Source: Sergeia podlipaevii | Taxonomy: Eukaryota > Euglenozoa > Kinetoplastea > Trypanosomatida > Trypanosomatidae | NCBI GenBank assembly: GCA_030849805.1 | Contig: JASANZ010001915.1 | Location: forward strand, 1-24,288 | Length of the DNA stretch: 24,288 nucleotides | Direction of reading: 5' to 3' | Shown: positions 1-9,023 of the stretch, piece by piece | How positions within the stretch are numbered: position 1 is the stretch's first letter | Layout: every line of letters starts with the position of its first letter | The notes under the pieces: model-generated | Database searches by the model: none | What the model saw: the letters and a program-made list of their open reading frames with translations, nothing else | What the model was told of the DNA's origin: nothing | Position numbers and translations under genes: made by a program

Positions 1-35
1 CCCTTTCTCTCTCCTTATTCCTTCCCCCCACCCTA

Positions 36-3000
36 TTAATTCTGCTTCCGCCCCTTCCCTTTTAGTGCACCCTTAACTGACGCCATCACACTCTTCTTCT
101 TATTATTCGATGGATGCTGCTGCTGCTGCGGCGGTGGGCGTCGCGGAAAATTCTCTCTCTTTAGTTGTCTCCTCTTGTGCAGCAAAGCAGCAGCACCAGC
201 GGAAGCAGCAGCATTCAGTACTGGAGCGGGTTCCGTAGACAGCGTCCGTGGCAGTGGAAACTCTGAGTGGCCCGCGGAAGCCGCCGCAGCGGCAACAGCA
301 GTACTAGTGGAGGCCATGGAGCCATGAAGGGATTTCATTCGTCCCTCGCGACGCCGCTTGCGTTCTGCCGCTGCCGCCGCTGTTGCACTTGCCGCTGCGC
401 TGAAAAACGAAGCAGCAGCAGCCGTTCGCGACACGGACGCCGACGTTGAGCATGGCACGGGAGAAATGCTGCAGTTGAGGCGACCCCGTGATAACACATC
501 CAGGCGTAACTGCTGCTGAAGTGGTTGCACTGGGGTTTCTGGCGTTGGTGAGACAGTAGGGGTGCGTTGTGGTTGTGGTTGTGGTGGTGACGGGTGAGCT
601 CCTCCGCCTTCGCGGTGTTGGTGCGGATGTGCTCGTGGTGGCTCCTCGCCCATCGCGCTTGGCAGATGCGAGAAGGACTGCGAAAGGGGAGGCTGGGGAA
701 ATAAATGAGGGAGATCGAACTCACAAATGACATGCCGAGGTAACAAAGCTGAAGCAGCAGCAGCAGCAGCCGTTACCGCTCGGCCGTTGGCACCACGCGG
801 TATCGAGCGAGGACCGCCTTCTTGCTCATGCCAATCCTGTTGTTGTTGCTGCTGGTGCGCAAGCAAACGCGCGTCGGCATCTGCGACCCACTCACACGAC
901 TTGGCGCCTTCCACCACAGCGGAAGCCGCGGCGAGGATGGCCTCCGTGGCGGTGAGCGTGTGTGCGAGCGACACGGCAGGCGCCTCCTCCTCCTCATGCA
1001 CGCACGCCTTCTCCTTTTCCTCCTCGTCTTCGTCGCGCGCCCTTGAGCGACGTGTCGCTTCAGGGTCACGGTCTGTAGTTGTTTCTTCTCGTTGTCGCCG
1101 TGGTTGTTCTTCCCCCGCCTCCTCTTCGCTCATCACTTGGGCATTTCCCTGCGGCGCAACGCCCGTCTCTTCATCCTTTCCAGCAGCAGCAGCAGCAGCA
1201 GGAAGAGGAGGAGGAGGATTTGTAGAAGGGATGATGGTGGTATCATATGGAGACTCCTGCCGAGGTGGCGGCGATGGCGTGTACACAAGGCCATTGATGT
1301 ACTCTCGCCCCTCCTCCTCCTCCTCTTCCTTGTGTTCCCGTTGTTGCACAGTATCCTGAAGCTCACCGTTTTCCTCCTCCTCCTCCTCCTCATGCGTAAA
1401 CAGCGAGACACCGCGACGGTAGGGTTTTGGACTGAAGACAAGTCCTTCCGTGTCGGCATTGGGGTCTACCCTGTCCATGCTGCCGCCCTGTCGGTCTTGT
1501 GGTGCTTCAGGAGCGGGTTTCAGTGGAGAGCAAGATAGATTGCGCCTTTGCCTCTGCTTTTGCTCCTCCTCCTCCTCTTCTTCTTCTTCACCTTTATGCT
1601 CCGCATGGACTCCTCTTGACTCTGGAAAGGCTTCATGGCGTCTGCTCCTCACCCGTTGGCAAGGACTGGCGCTATACGCGATGCTGAGAGCACGGTCGTT
1701 GCGACTACCACTACGCCGTGGGGTAATTGAAAAGAGAGGCATAGAGTGTTTTCTCACTGCACTCTTCATGAGATCCATAACGGTGGTATCGTTCTCCTCA
1801 TCACCCCTGCCCTGCTCTGCTTTCATGATGATGTTTCCAGTGTCCCTTGCTGGTGGTGTCGTCGTCTGCACGACGTTGTGGTGGTACACAACGCTTGGCG
1901 GGATGCTGCTCTCGTCCTTGTAAAGGTTGCCAGCGCGATACTGCTTGTCTCCTTCATCGTCGTTATAATAATCGTCCAGCCGTTGTTGTTGTTGTGGTTC
2001 TCCCTCTGTGAAGGTAAAGGTACCCTCGTCATCAATCATGGCTGAACACACCGCCTCCCCCGCTGCAATAGCAATAATATCTGACCCGTATCGGCGACAA
2101 TGGCGATGATGATGATGATGATTTTTCGCGCCGAGCCCGCCCGCCCAGGCCTTGTCGTTGTATTGATCATGACAAAGGCGCGTATCTTTCTCTTCGCTCG
2201 CACCCTCCTCTCCTGCTTCAGCTTCTTCCTCAGACGTAGCGAAGCGATCGTCTGCATCATCGTGTAAGACGCCACAGCGCTCCACCACCACTGTCAGCTC
2301 CACCTGCTCCTCCACCTTTCTCCTCGTTCTGGCAGCCCACGCCATCGCGGGGGCATCGTCTGTACCAACCCCTGTGGGAGGTGGTGGGGAGACAGCAGCG
2401 CGAGGCATACTTGACACGCCGCCCTCGCCTACTGGAGTTGTGCCCACCTCGAGTTGTGTCCCCTCTTCCTCCTCTTCGTCTTCCACTCGCTTGTGCTCCT
2501 CCATGGCCGATAACACCACTCCTTCCGCTTCTTCTTCCGTTGTAAAGACGGTTTCATGTGCGTTCATGTCCCCCGCACGGGAAGTACCGTTGCTTGTGGC
2601 GACATGGCGGCTTGGGTCAGCATCCAATTCTCTCTTTTTCTCTTGTTCTTGTGGGTACTGCGCATGTGGGGAGACAAGCTTCTGCGGTTGGTGATGGTGT
2701 TCTTCCGTTTCTGTTGCATCGTCTTCTTCAAATGTAATGGGAAAAGACGTCTCGCGTGGTCCTCCTCCGCTTTCCTCCGCCTCTTCAGCATTCAATGCAC
2801 GCCGCGACGATACAAGCGAGACCTTCTCCACGGCAATAATCCTCACTGGTGAAGGAAGAGAGCGCTGGAGAGAACTTGAGAGAGTCGAGGAGGAGGAGGA
2901 GGAGGAGTTGTGGCTGCAGTGTCCTGCACTGCATCTACTAGCGCTCTTGCTTTGCTCCCCAGCAGACGCGTCCGTCTCTTGCGCGGTAGCCATCGCTGCT

Positions 3001-3974
3001 GCTGCTACTACTGTTTCCTCACTCTCACTGTGCTCATTGCTCTCTGATGCGTAGGATTTCTCGCATTTTTCTTTTCCGCTTCTGTGCATATGTTCCTCTC
3101 CGTCCACGCCCACTTCAACCTTTTCTATTTGTGCTGGTATATTTGTCGCAATAACAACAGCAGGAGGAGCAATAGAGGGAAGAGAAGAGGAGGGGGAGGA
3201 TGATGATGCCTCGCATGCTGTCAGGGAGAATACTTCTCGTTCATCCTCTTCTATGCGATGCTTCACAGCTGAGGTGGCGTCTCTCGCCACTACGGCGGGT
3301 ACGTTCTGTGATGGTGGCGGTGGCGACGGCGGCAAAGAATGCGCTCTCGACCGCTTGATACCTGCACGTGCTGGTGTTACTGCTGTTCTCGCTGCTTCTG
3401 TCGCCGTCATTGACTTCTTTTCTCCTCCTGTAGCGATGCTGTGCAACTTACAATCGCAGCCACTCTCACTTCTCGCATATCCATCGCACTGCTCCACTGT
3501 AGCAGCAGCAGCAGAGGCGGTGGTGGTGGTGATGGCGGTAGCAGTCACCGTAGTCGTTATTGCTGTTGCTTGTCTCTTTGGGCTCGCTACAGGCGCTGGC
3601 GCCGACACCATCGACGACGGCACCTCTTCCTCAGAAATACCTGCTGCTTCCGCGGCCGCGTAAGCAAGTCGATCCATCGTGAAGGACACAGGGCTGAAGC
3701 TGTAGAGCTGCTCCCAGAGGTAGTACGTGCAGGCTGCCCTCACATCTGCAGGGTCCAGCCGAGATGTCTCGCCTCGGCCCTTCACAGGCTTCCCAATACA
3801 AGACTGATTGCAATCGCGCTCGGCGAGAACAGAAGTAGAAGAAAGTAGGGAAGAAGACAACTGGTGAAGTGCAGTGGTTCCTCTCTGTGAACGCGGAGAA
3901 GTACTTAGAGGTGCTACTGCAGGGCGATAACCGCTGCCGCCGCTTGTGAGAGGGCATATTGCTCTAGGATCCAT
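36..3974 (-). CDS. Large low-complexity hypothetical protein (1312 aa)
   Basis: I do not recognise this protein and no catalytic domain is visible. The frame is open for 1312 codons from an ATG at 3974 to a TAA at 36-38. Most of it is compositionally biased: serine- and alanine-rich runs, many glutamate tracts of 5-9 residues, a histidine run near residue 620, glutamine runs, and a basic, proline/glutamine-rich C-terminus. The only stretch that looks folded is residues about 73-103, with spaced aromatic residues (TYYLWEQLYSF). Two short similar motifs occur near residues 845 (GLVFSPKPYRRG) and 893 (GLVYTPSPPPRQ), which might be linear interaction motifs. The antisense strand carries long open frames that arise from the same triplet bias and are not credible genes. 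The length of the frame and its place in the minus-strand gene cluster support it as a real gene. Its role is unknown; a scaffold or largely disordered regulatory protein is only a guess. Confidence 0.75.
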   Translation of the reverse strand: MDPRAICPLTSGGSGYRPAVAPLSTSPRSQRGTTALHQLSSSLLSSTSVLAERDCNQSCIGKPVKGRGETSRLDPADVRAACTYYLWEQLYSFSPVSFTMDRLAYAAAEAAGISEEEVPSSMVSAPAPVASPKRQATAITTTVTATAITTTTASAAAATVEQCDGYARSESGCDCKLHSIATGGEKKSMTATEAARTAVTPARAGIKRSRAHSLPPSPPPPSQNVPAVVARDATSAVKHRIEEDEREVFSLTACEASSSSPSSSLPSIAPPAVVIATNIPAQIEKVEVGVDGEEHMHRSGKEKCEKSYASESNEHSESEETVVAAAAMATAQETDASAGEQSKSASRCSAGHCSHNSSSSSSSTLSSSLQRSLPSPVRIIAVEKVSLVSSRRALNAEEAEESGGGPRETSFPITFEEDDATETEEHHHQPQKLVSPHAQYPQEQEKKRELDADPSRHVATSNGTSRAGDMNAHETVFTTEEEAEGVVLSAMEEHKRVEDEEEEEGTQLEVGTTPVGEGGVSSMPRAAVSPPPPTGVGTDDAPAMAWAARTRRKVEEQVELTVVVERCGVLHDDADDRFATSEEEAEAGEEGASEEKDTRLCHDQYNDKAWAGGLGAKNHHHHHRHCRRYGSDIIAIAAGEAVCSAMIDDEGTFTFTEGEPQQQQRLDDYYNDDEGDKQYRAGNLYKDESSIPPSVVYHHNVVQTTTPPARDTGNIIMKAEQGRGDEENDTTVMDLMKSAVRKHSMPLFSITPRRSGSRNDRALSIAYSASPCQRVRSRRHEAFPESRGVHAEHKGEEEEEEEEEQKQRQRRNLSCSPLKPAPEAPQDRQGGSMDRVDPNADTEGLVFSPKPYRRGVSLFTHEEEEEEENGELQDTVQQREHKEEEEEEGREYINGLVYTPSPPPRQESPYDTTIIPSTNPPPPLPAAAAAAGKDEETGVAPQGNAQVMSEEEAGEEQPRRQREETTTDRDPEATRRSRARDEDEEEKEKACVHEEEEAPAVSLAHTLTATEAILAAASAVVEGAKSCEWVADADARLLAHQQQQQQDWHEQEGGPRSIPRGANGRAVTAAAAAASALLPRHVICEFDLPHLFPQPPLSQSFSHLPSAMGEEPPRAHPHQHREGGGAHPSPPQPQPQRTPTVSPTPETPVQPLQQQLRLDVLSRGRLNCSISPVPCSTSASVSRTAAAASFFSAAASATAAAAAERKRRREGRMKSLHGSMASTSTAVAAAAASAGHSEFPLPRTLSTEPAPVLNAAASAGAAALLHKRRQLKRENFPRRPPPQQQQHPSNNKKKSVMASVKGALKGKGRKQN

Positions 3975-4118
3975 CCCTCTTTATTTGCTTTTTTATGTGT
4001 GTATCTATCGAGTATATGTATCAATATCTTCACGTTCTCCCGTACAAGTACCGTGAGCTCTCCAAAAAATAATAAAATGCTAATAATTAAGTAAGTTTTT
4101 TTTTTAAAAAAAAAATTA

Positions 4119-4152
4119 AGAGCAAGCAAAAAAAGAGAAAAAGTAAAAAAAA
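4119..4152 (-). promoter_or_regulatory. Candidate polypyrimidine tract for trans-splicing of the 1312-aa gene
   Basis: On the minus strand this is an almost pure pyrimidine run about 145-180 nt upstream of the ATG at 3974. A TTAG follows downstream, near 4080. In kinetoplastids a pyrimidine tract followed by AG directs spliced-leader addition. The assignment is by composition and position only. A T10/A10 self-complementary block lies between the tract and the putative AG, which is unusual. Confidence 0.35.
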
Positions 4153-4753
4153 GTACTATTATAGAATTATTCGGTTCACGAGTAAAATGTATTTTAACTT
4201 CAATGAAATGAAAAAAAAAAAAAAACGCGCACCGCAGTTGGTACATACGACACAAAGAGGAAAGAGAAAGCGGGAATGAAGCTGAAGAATGCCCCTCTCC
4301 AAAATCATGTAGATAAGAAATGTGACTTATCATTTTTTTTTCTGGCATTTGCAAGAGAAAACAATATCAAAAGAAAAAAAAAGATTGCAACAGCACACAC
4401 ACACACACACATGCATAATGTCCCCCCCCCTTTGCAGATGGGGATAAAGAATAATAATTCTAATATAACATCAACAACAACAACAACAACAAAAAGAAAT
4501 AATAATAATGAAACTTTTGGTTTGTTTGACTCACAAACAAATGTGTTGATTCAAACGCAAGTTGTTCTTCTTTTTTTTTTAAAAAAAAGTCGACACTTGG
4601 CAGCTGTGCATATATATACATATATATGAATGCGTGTGTGTGTGTGATAGTGCCTGGCGCAAAAATTAAAATTAAAATTTAAATGATAAAACAATAAAAA
4701 TAATAATAATCGTATACCTGTGTCAACACAGATGCACATATTGACTACATATC

Positions 4754-4778
4754 CTCTCTCTCTCTCTCTCTCTCTCTC
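4754..4778. repeat. (CT)n dinucleotide microsatellite
   Basis: About 25 bases of uninterrupted CT repeat in the spacer, reading as GA on the transcribed-strand RNA. Confidence 0.95.
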
Positions 4779-5536
4779 GCTACTTCGTTTAAAGATAAAA
4801 TAAAATAAGAAAAAAAAAGAGCATTTGTAGTACAAAGAAAAGAAAAATAGAAACCAAAGGGGGAAAAAATCTTCAAATAAGTAAAGAAACACCATCATCG
4901 GCAGCAAGTTTTGACATAAAAAAAAAAATAAGGGCACGGGACACACCATCACCCAGAAGCAAACTTGAACATCAATGGTAAATGAATAATCATAAGGAAA
5001 CAGCGCGGAAAATGGAAAAAAAAAATACAACAATCGTAGTAGAGTGTCAACTACGACAACAGCACTGGTATATAAAAGAGAATCGCAAATAAGAAGAGAT
5101 ACATGAATGCATAAATAGATATATATAGAAAGGACACAGTCCACACAGACACATGCATACGCAAACTTAAAAAATAAATAAAAAAAATAATAAAGCAATG
5201 AACGAACGACAATTATCTACAGAGTATATGTATAAATAGTAGCAAATGTGTCGGAACCACCAACTACGTGAACATCCCCCCTTCTCTCCTCCTAATCGTG
5301 CTTCATGCCTAATTCCTTATTCATCTTTTCTTTCCTTTTACTTTGCTTTCTTTCATTCCTTTATTCCCGCCGCCCCCCCCCCCCACATCTTCCTGGTTGT
5401 ACACACAGAGAGACACACAAAGACACGAATAGACAAGTGCATTCCACCACACCAGTACATATTTTTTTTAAAAAAATGATAACAACAGTTATAGTAGTAG
5501 TAGTAATAATAATAATAATAATAAGCCAGTATACTG

Positions 5537-6409
5537 CTACGCTGGAGGACACACATATAACACAAAGAGCGCTTCGCAGGTGCATTCGAACTGACGCCGC
5601 CGGTCTGTAGTGGGGTACTGGATCGACCCAGTCAACACCAAGTGCATCTCATTGTCTTTATCTAGCTGTGTCTTCACCCCATGCCCATCATCAATGGTGA
5701 TACTTGGCAGTGTGCCGTGACTCACCCCCTCACGCCTCTGCTCGCTTAGAGCGATCGGGGCGGGGAGGTCCTCACTGGGCATTGAAGCATCACCTGCCAG
5801 TCCTTGCGGTGGTCGTCGCGAAAAAAGAACGTCTGTTTGGTTACTATTGCTGCTACGATTGTTATCACCGCTACCGATGTTACCGAAAACACCCCGGTCA
5901 CGCAGAGCAGAAGCCGCAGGAGCGCCGCCCGTTGCCTCCCCCGGTGCGGCTGCATCTTCTGTCCCTGTTGCCCCAACCACATGCGGCATAGGAGCAGTAT
6001 TCGGGGAGGAGGAGACTGTGATATTGCTCAGAGAGGCAGGCTCCATGTTGTAGTCAAACGACCCACTCCACTGTCGCTGCACCAAGGTTAGTATGGCATA
6101 ACCAAGAAACAACTCTACAATGTCGCGGACCGCCTCCGTGGTTAAAGGCTGCTTGTTGATCCCCTGCTTCCTGGCTTGATTGACACTGCGATTCACAATG
6201 ATTTGACTCTTGCGGGTACGTAGCATGCGTTCGTAACCAGACGTGTTCCCTTGACTTCGATATTGGCACTCCGACAAAAGGTCGCGGAAGTACTGGTTCA
6301 TAGCAGTCGCGAGAGGGTTGAGCTCTTGTGAGATAAGCTTGTTAAACATGATGGACTTCTGAAGATCATCTGAGTTGACGATTGCTTCGTGAGAGAGTCC
6401 GCAACCCAT
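5537..6409 (-). CDS. Small myristoylated protein family (calpain-like DUF1935 domain), 290 aa, with large internal insertion
   Basis: The start is placed at the internal ATG at 6409 because it gives MGCGLS, an N-myristoylation signal (Gly2) with an adjacent palmitoylatable Cys3; the upstream extension is a translated GA/CA repeat. The N-terminal half matches the three neighbouring short genes: NPLATAM at 31-37, IIVNRSVNQAR at 70-80, ELFLGYA at 99-105 and QWSGSFDYN at 113-121. The family pattern then breaks for about 130 residues that are rich in Ser, Pro, Ala, Gly and Asn. It resumes at LVLTGSIQY (257-265) and ends CEALFVLYVCPPA. The family is thought to act as acyl-anchored, non-proteolytic calpain-like proteins at the plasma or flagellar membrane; no catalytic triad is present. 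The insertion sits where the short forms have only a beta-turn-sized linker. This is the most diverged and last transcribed member of the four-gene cluster. Confidence 0.85.
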   Translation of the reverse strand: MGCGLSHEAIVNSDDLQKSIMFNKLISQELNPLATAMNQYFRDLLSECQYRSQGNTSGYERMLRTRKSQIIVNRSVNQARKQGINKQPLTTEAVRDIVELFLGYAILTLVQRQWSGSFDYNMEPASLSNITVSSSPNTAPMPHVVGATGTEDAAAPGEATGGAPAASALRDRGVFGNIGSGDNNRSSNSNQTDVLFSRRPPQGLAGDASMPSEDLPAPIALSEQRREGVSHGTLPSITIDDGHGVKTQLDKDNEMHLVLTGSIQYPTTDRRRQFECTCEALFVLYVCPPA

Positions 6410-7407
6410 ATCTATATTTTTCCTTTCTCTCTCTGTCTCTCTCTCTCTCTCTCTGTGTGTGTATGTGTATCTCCTTAGCACAATGCGTTGCACTCTTGAG
6501 AATGTGCACCGAGAAAAGACAATATATATATATATTTAAAGATAATGATCAAAATAAAATACAAAAAAAAGGCAGAGAAGAACAATGTATATATATATAT
6601 ATCAATAAGACGCACGACTACAGTGGCAATAAGACACAGAGAATACATTGAAAGAAGGTACGTAGGTATCTCCAATGCCTTCTTCTATTCATGTTTCTTT
6701 TGATGTTGTGGCAATCTACAAGAAAAAAAAAATGTGGCGCATCTCGCATTCATTGCTTTTTTTTTTTCTCCTCCACTCTTTCTCTATGCAAAATCGCTTT
6801 GCTCAGAATAGTTCGTTGAGGTAAAAAAAAAAAAACCAGCACACACCTATAAACACAGCAATAATAATCGATCCATTTTTAAAAGAAAAGAGAGCAATAC
6901 AGCGAGGTTGTGACTTTTTTTTTCTCCGGTGCTCATGTCCCCCCTTTCCTTTCTTTTTCTCCTCCTCTTCCTCTCTCATGTACATTCAGAGAGAATGAAA
7001 GAGAGGAAAAAAAAATAGGCACGCTTCTTAACCAGATAAACAGACCGCACCCGCATATCTGTCTGCATATGGATACGTACATAGATAGAGATGAAAAATC
7101 AGTAAGACGATGAATAATATAAAAGACAATAGCAATAGTAGTAGTAGTAATAATAAAATAACAAATTCCAGCAACAACAACAACAAAAAGAAAGAAAGGA
7201 AAACAAACAGGGGTTGCCATGTATGTGTATATATGTAAGAAGAGAGGGAGAGAGAAAATGTATACATCACAATAAAATAAATAAGCAATATAAAGAGGAA
7301 GAAAAATTGGAGGAGCAAAAAAAAAATAGTCAACCTCATTCCCTAATTTCCCTTCTATTATTTGTGTTTTCTTTCCCCTCCGATGTGATCCCGCCCCATG
7401 CACCTTT
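6410..7407. other. Intergenic spacer between the 290-aa and 151-aa SMP genes
   Basis: This stretch of about 1 kb has no credible gene. Next to the 290-aa start codon it holds a CT/GT compound repeat (6427-6463). Further along are TA runs near 6523-6535 and 6588-6602, several A9-A13 runs, and trinucleotide AAT/AGT/AAC runs near 7135-7190. Open frames here encode only low-complexity strings. Confidence 0.7.
6427..6463. repeat. Compound (CT)n(GT)n microsatellite in the 5' leader of the 290-aa SMP gene
   Basis: CT repeats at 6427-6434 and 6437-6454 run straight into GT repeats to 6463. On the mRNA strand this reads (CA)n then (GA)n and begins only 17 bases upstream of the ATG at 6409. If the splice acceptor lies further upstream, the repeat would be part of the 5' UTR. 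Confidence 0.85.
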
Positions 7408-7863
7408 TCACTGTGGGTTAGCCAGAAAAAATGCCATCCAGACCTTGTACTCTGTCTTCGTTTCTTCCGCTGCCGAGCCATTGCCCTTATGTACAACGAC
7501 CCCAGTGATAGTGAGTGAGGAGCTCTGTTCACCTGCCCCTTTAAGGTTAAACTTCATAGTGCCGCTGCACCCGCTATTGATCATTGTCCACGCCGCATAC
7601 CCGATAAACTTGCGGGCCACGTCCTCAGCTACCTCGTAGGTCAAGCGCTGCCGCTGTGCATCCTCCAGTGACCAATTCACCGTGACCTTCTTAGCGCGCA
7701 TCTGAAACAGCGCCTCGTACTGGGGATCATCACAGTCGTACATTCGCAACTCCTTCATGAAGGTGAGCCAGTGATGCTTGAGTGACACCGCTAGCACATT
7801 TCCTGCCCAAACCAGTTGTTCATATTCGACCTCCCTTTTATCTAAGCTGCTAGTGCATCCCAT
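7408..7863 (-). CDS. Small myristoylated protein family (calpain-like DUF1935 domain), 151 aa
   Basis: The start is chosen at the ATG at 7863, giving MGCTSS, a Gly2/Cys3 dual-acylation signal; four codons upstream an earlier ATG would mask the glycine. The protein is a single-domain family member: GNVLAVSLKHHW at 21-32, KVTVNWSLEDAQRQRLTYEVAEDV spanning about 59-82, FIGYAAW at 86-92, MKFNLKGAG at 103-111 and LTITGVVV at 117-124. It ends in AFFLANPQ, without the terminal FY[IL]C of its two upstream neighbours. The WGGSVKY motif of the relatives is replaced by CSGTMKF, so this is a diverged copy. Membrane attachment by myristate plus palmitate is inferred from the N-terminus and known for the family. 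No protease residues are seen. Confidence 0.85.
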   Translation of the reverse strand: MGCTSSLDKREVEYEQLVWAGNVLAVSLKHHWLTFMKELRMYDCDDPQYEALFQMRAKKVTVNWSLEDAQRQRLTYEVAEDVARKFIGYAAWTMINSGCSGTMKFNLKGAGEQSSSLTITGVVVHKGNGSAAEETKTEYKVWMAFFLANPQ

Positions 7864-7977
7864 TTTGGACCACAAAGCATATGCGTAAAAGCAAATAATA
7901 ATAAAAAAGAAGTATATGTATATAAAGAGACAACACGACGTGACGGCACGTGTAAGAAGTCACACACACACGCACAC

Positions 7978-8017
7978 AAAGGTAAAGAAAAGTCGGAAGA
8001 ATACCAAAAAGAAAAGC
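7978..8017 (-). promoter_or_regulatory. Candidate polypyrimidine tract for the 151-aa SMP gene
   Basis: The minus strand is a broken pyrimidine-rich run (TTTTC/TTCC blocks) about 115-155 nt upstream of the ATG at 7863, with AG dinucleotides between it and the start. The call rests on composition and position. Confidence 0.3.
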
Positions 8018-8269
8018 AATATGACTCTCTAGTGACCTATAATCAACCAAAACGTACGCCTTCTATAGGAATGAAGATAAAAAGAAAAAAGAAAACGTAT
8101 GGGAAAAAAAAAGGATATGAAGGGGGGAAAAAAAAAGAAGAGAGCATTCATTAGAATGATAAGAAGCGCATGCTTAAGCGCAAGAGAAACTAGTACGATA
8201 ACAGAGTACTACGTAGCAGACAGCACGTTGAGTTAGACCGTGCCGTTGACAGTAGCTTTCCAATACGCA

Positions 8270-8293
8270 ATATATATATATATATATATATAT
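8270..8293. repeat. (TA)n dinucleotide microsatellite
   Basis: About 24 bases of uninterrupted alternating T and A within the spacer between two SMP genes. Confidence 0.95.
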
Positions 8294-9023
8294 GATCACG
8301 CAGTATTCACTAAAATAGTCAATACAGTATGATGTATACTTGTTGTTTATTCCGTCCACAGTTTCAACATAATAATTAACTAAAAAAAGACACTGGTGAA
8401 AAAAAAGGCGCTTTTTTTCAATTTCCAAAAAAAAAAAGAAGCGAACATTAGTAATGATAAAAAAAAACGATGCATATATATTCGGAGAACATCTACATTT
8501 TTCTTTTTTTTTCTCCTTTACATTTACAGATTTTACGATTTTTGATTCACTTTTCTTTCTTCTCCTTCTTCTTCTACGCGTGCATATCCTCACTTTCTAT
8601 TTATTCTTTCCCTCCCTCCATTCCTCTCCCACGTGTTCCTGCTCAAGTCACATACACACACTCACACACACAACGAGCAGGAGCAAATGCGTAGAGAAGA
8701 GAAGGATAAAAAAAATATAAAGAAAGTTGAAGAGTAGTTAATAAAAAAACAAAAAGAAGCACAAAAAATTAAAGAAAACAAGTATACCAAAGAAGTAATA
8801 TAAAGGCGTCATCAGGTGCAATATTCGGAGCGGACGGTGAGAGAGAGAGAGATTAGCCCCACCTGTCTTTAGCATCTGCTGCCATACTGGTCCTTCGCTC
8901 TTACGTTTTCCCACCTCACTGAACCTGTTGCATTCCGCAATTCAAACAGATACATAAAAATGAAAAACAAAAGGAAATGGTAACAAAAGTGGTAATAGTT
9001 TTTTTTAAAAAAAATCAAACTAC

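Larger units (their letters stand above)
3975..5536. other. AT-rich intergenic spacer with microsatellites
   Basis: This 1.56-kb spacer separates the large hypothetical gene from the 290-aa SMP gene and holds no credible gene. It contains two self-complementary T/A blocks (4096-4115 and 4571-4588), a CA run near 4390-4410, a CT run at 4754-4778, GT and TA runs around 4610-4650, an AAC run near 4470-4490, and a third T/A block at 5462-5476 just 3' of the SMP gene. Open frames across it translate to low-complexity Phe/Leu/Tyr/Asn strings, as expected for A/T-rich non-coding sequence. Confidence 0.7.
7864..9023. other. Intergenic spacer between the 151-aa and 150-aa SMP genes
   Basis: The spacer is 1.16 kb with no credible gene. 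It has A-rich runs, a (TA)n repeat at 8270-8293, CA runs near 7964-7976 and 8652-8670, and a T8/A8 block at 8999-9014 just 3' of the 150-aa gene. Positions about 8808-8950 are less AT-rich than the rest and probably belong to the 3' UTR of the 150-aa gene; I see no RNA-gene signature there beyond an isolated C-box-like TGATGAC on the minus strand. Confidence 0.65.

Noticed and set aside
727..1538. Long open frames on the plus strand opposite the 1312-aa gene (210, 148 and 132 residues)
   Set aside because: They mirror the triplet bias of the minus-strand gene (Glu runs read as Ser/Leu runs) and oppose the uniform gene direction.
4551..5198. 215-residue minus-strand frame in the first spacer
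   Set aside because: Its translation is Phe/Leu/Tyr- and microsatellite-derived, with no protein-like blocks, lying in AT-rich spacer.
6933..7532. 199-residue minus-strand frame overlapping the end of the 151-aa SMP gene
   Set aside because: It is a shadow of the SMP gene at one end and low-complexity spacer for the rest; the SMP frame has clear family motifs.
8805..8830. C-box-like TGATGAC on the minus strand, possible C/D snoRNA
   Set aside because: No D box (CTGA) at a suitable distance and no flanking terminal stem were found.
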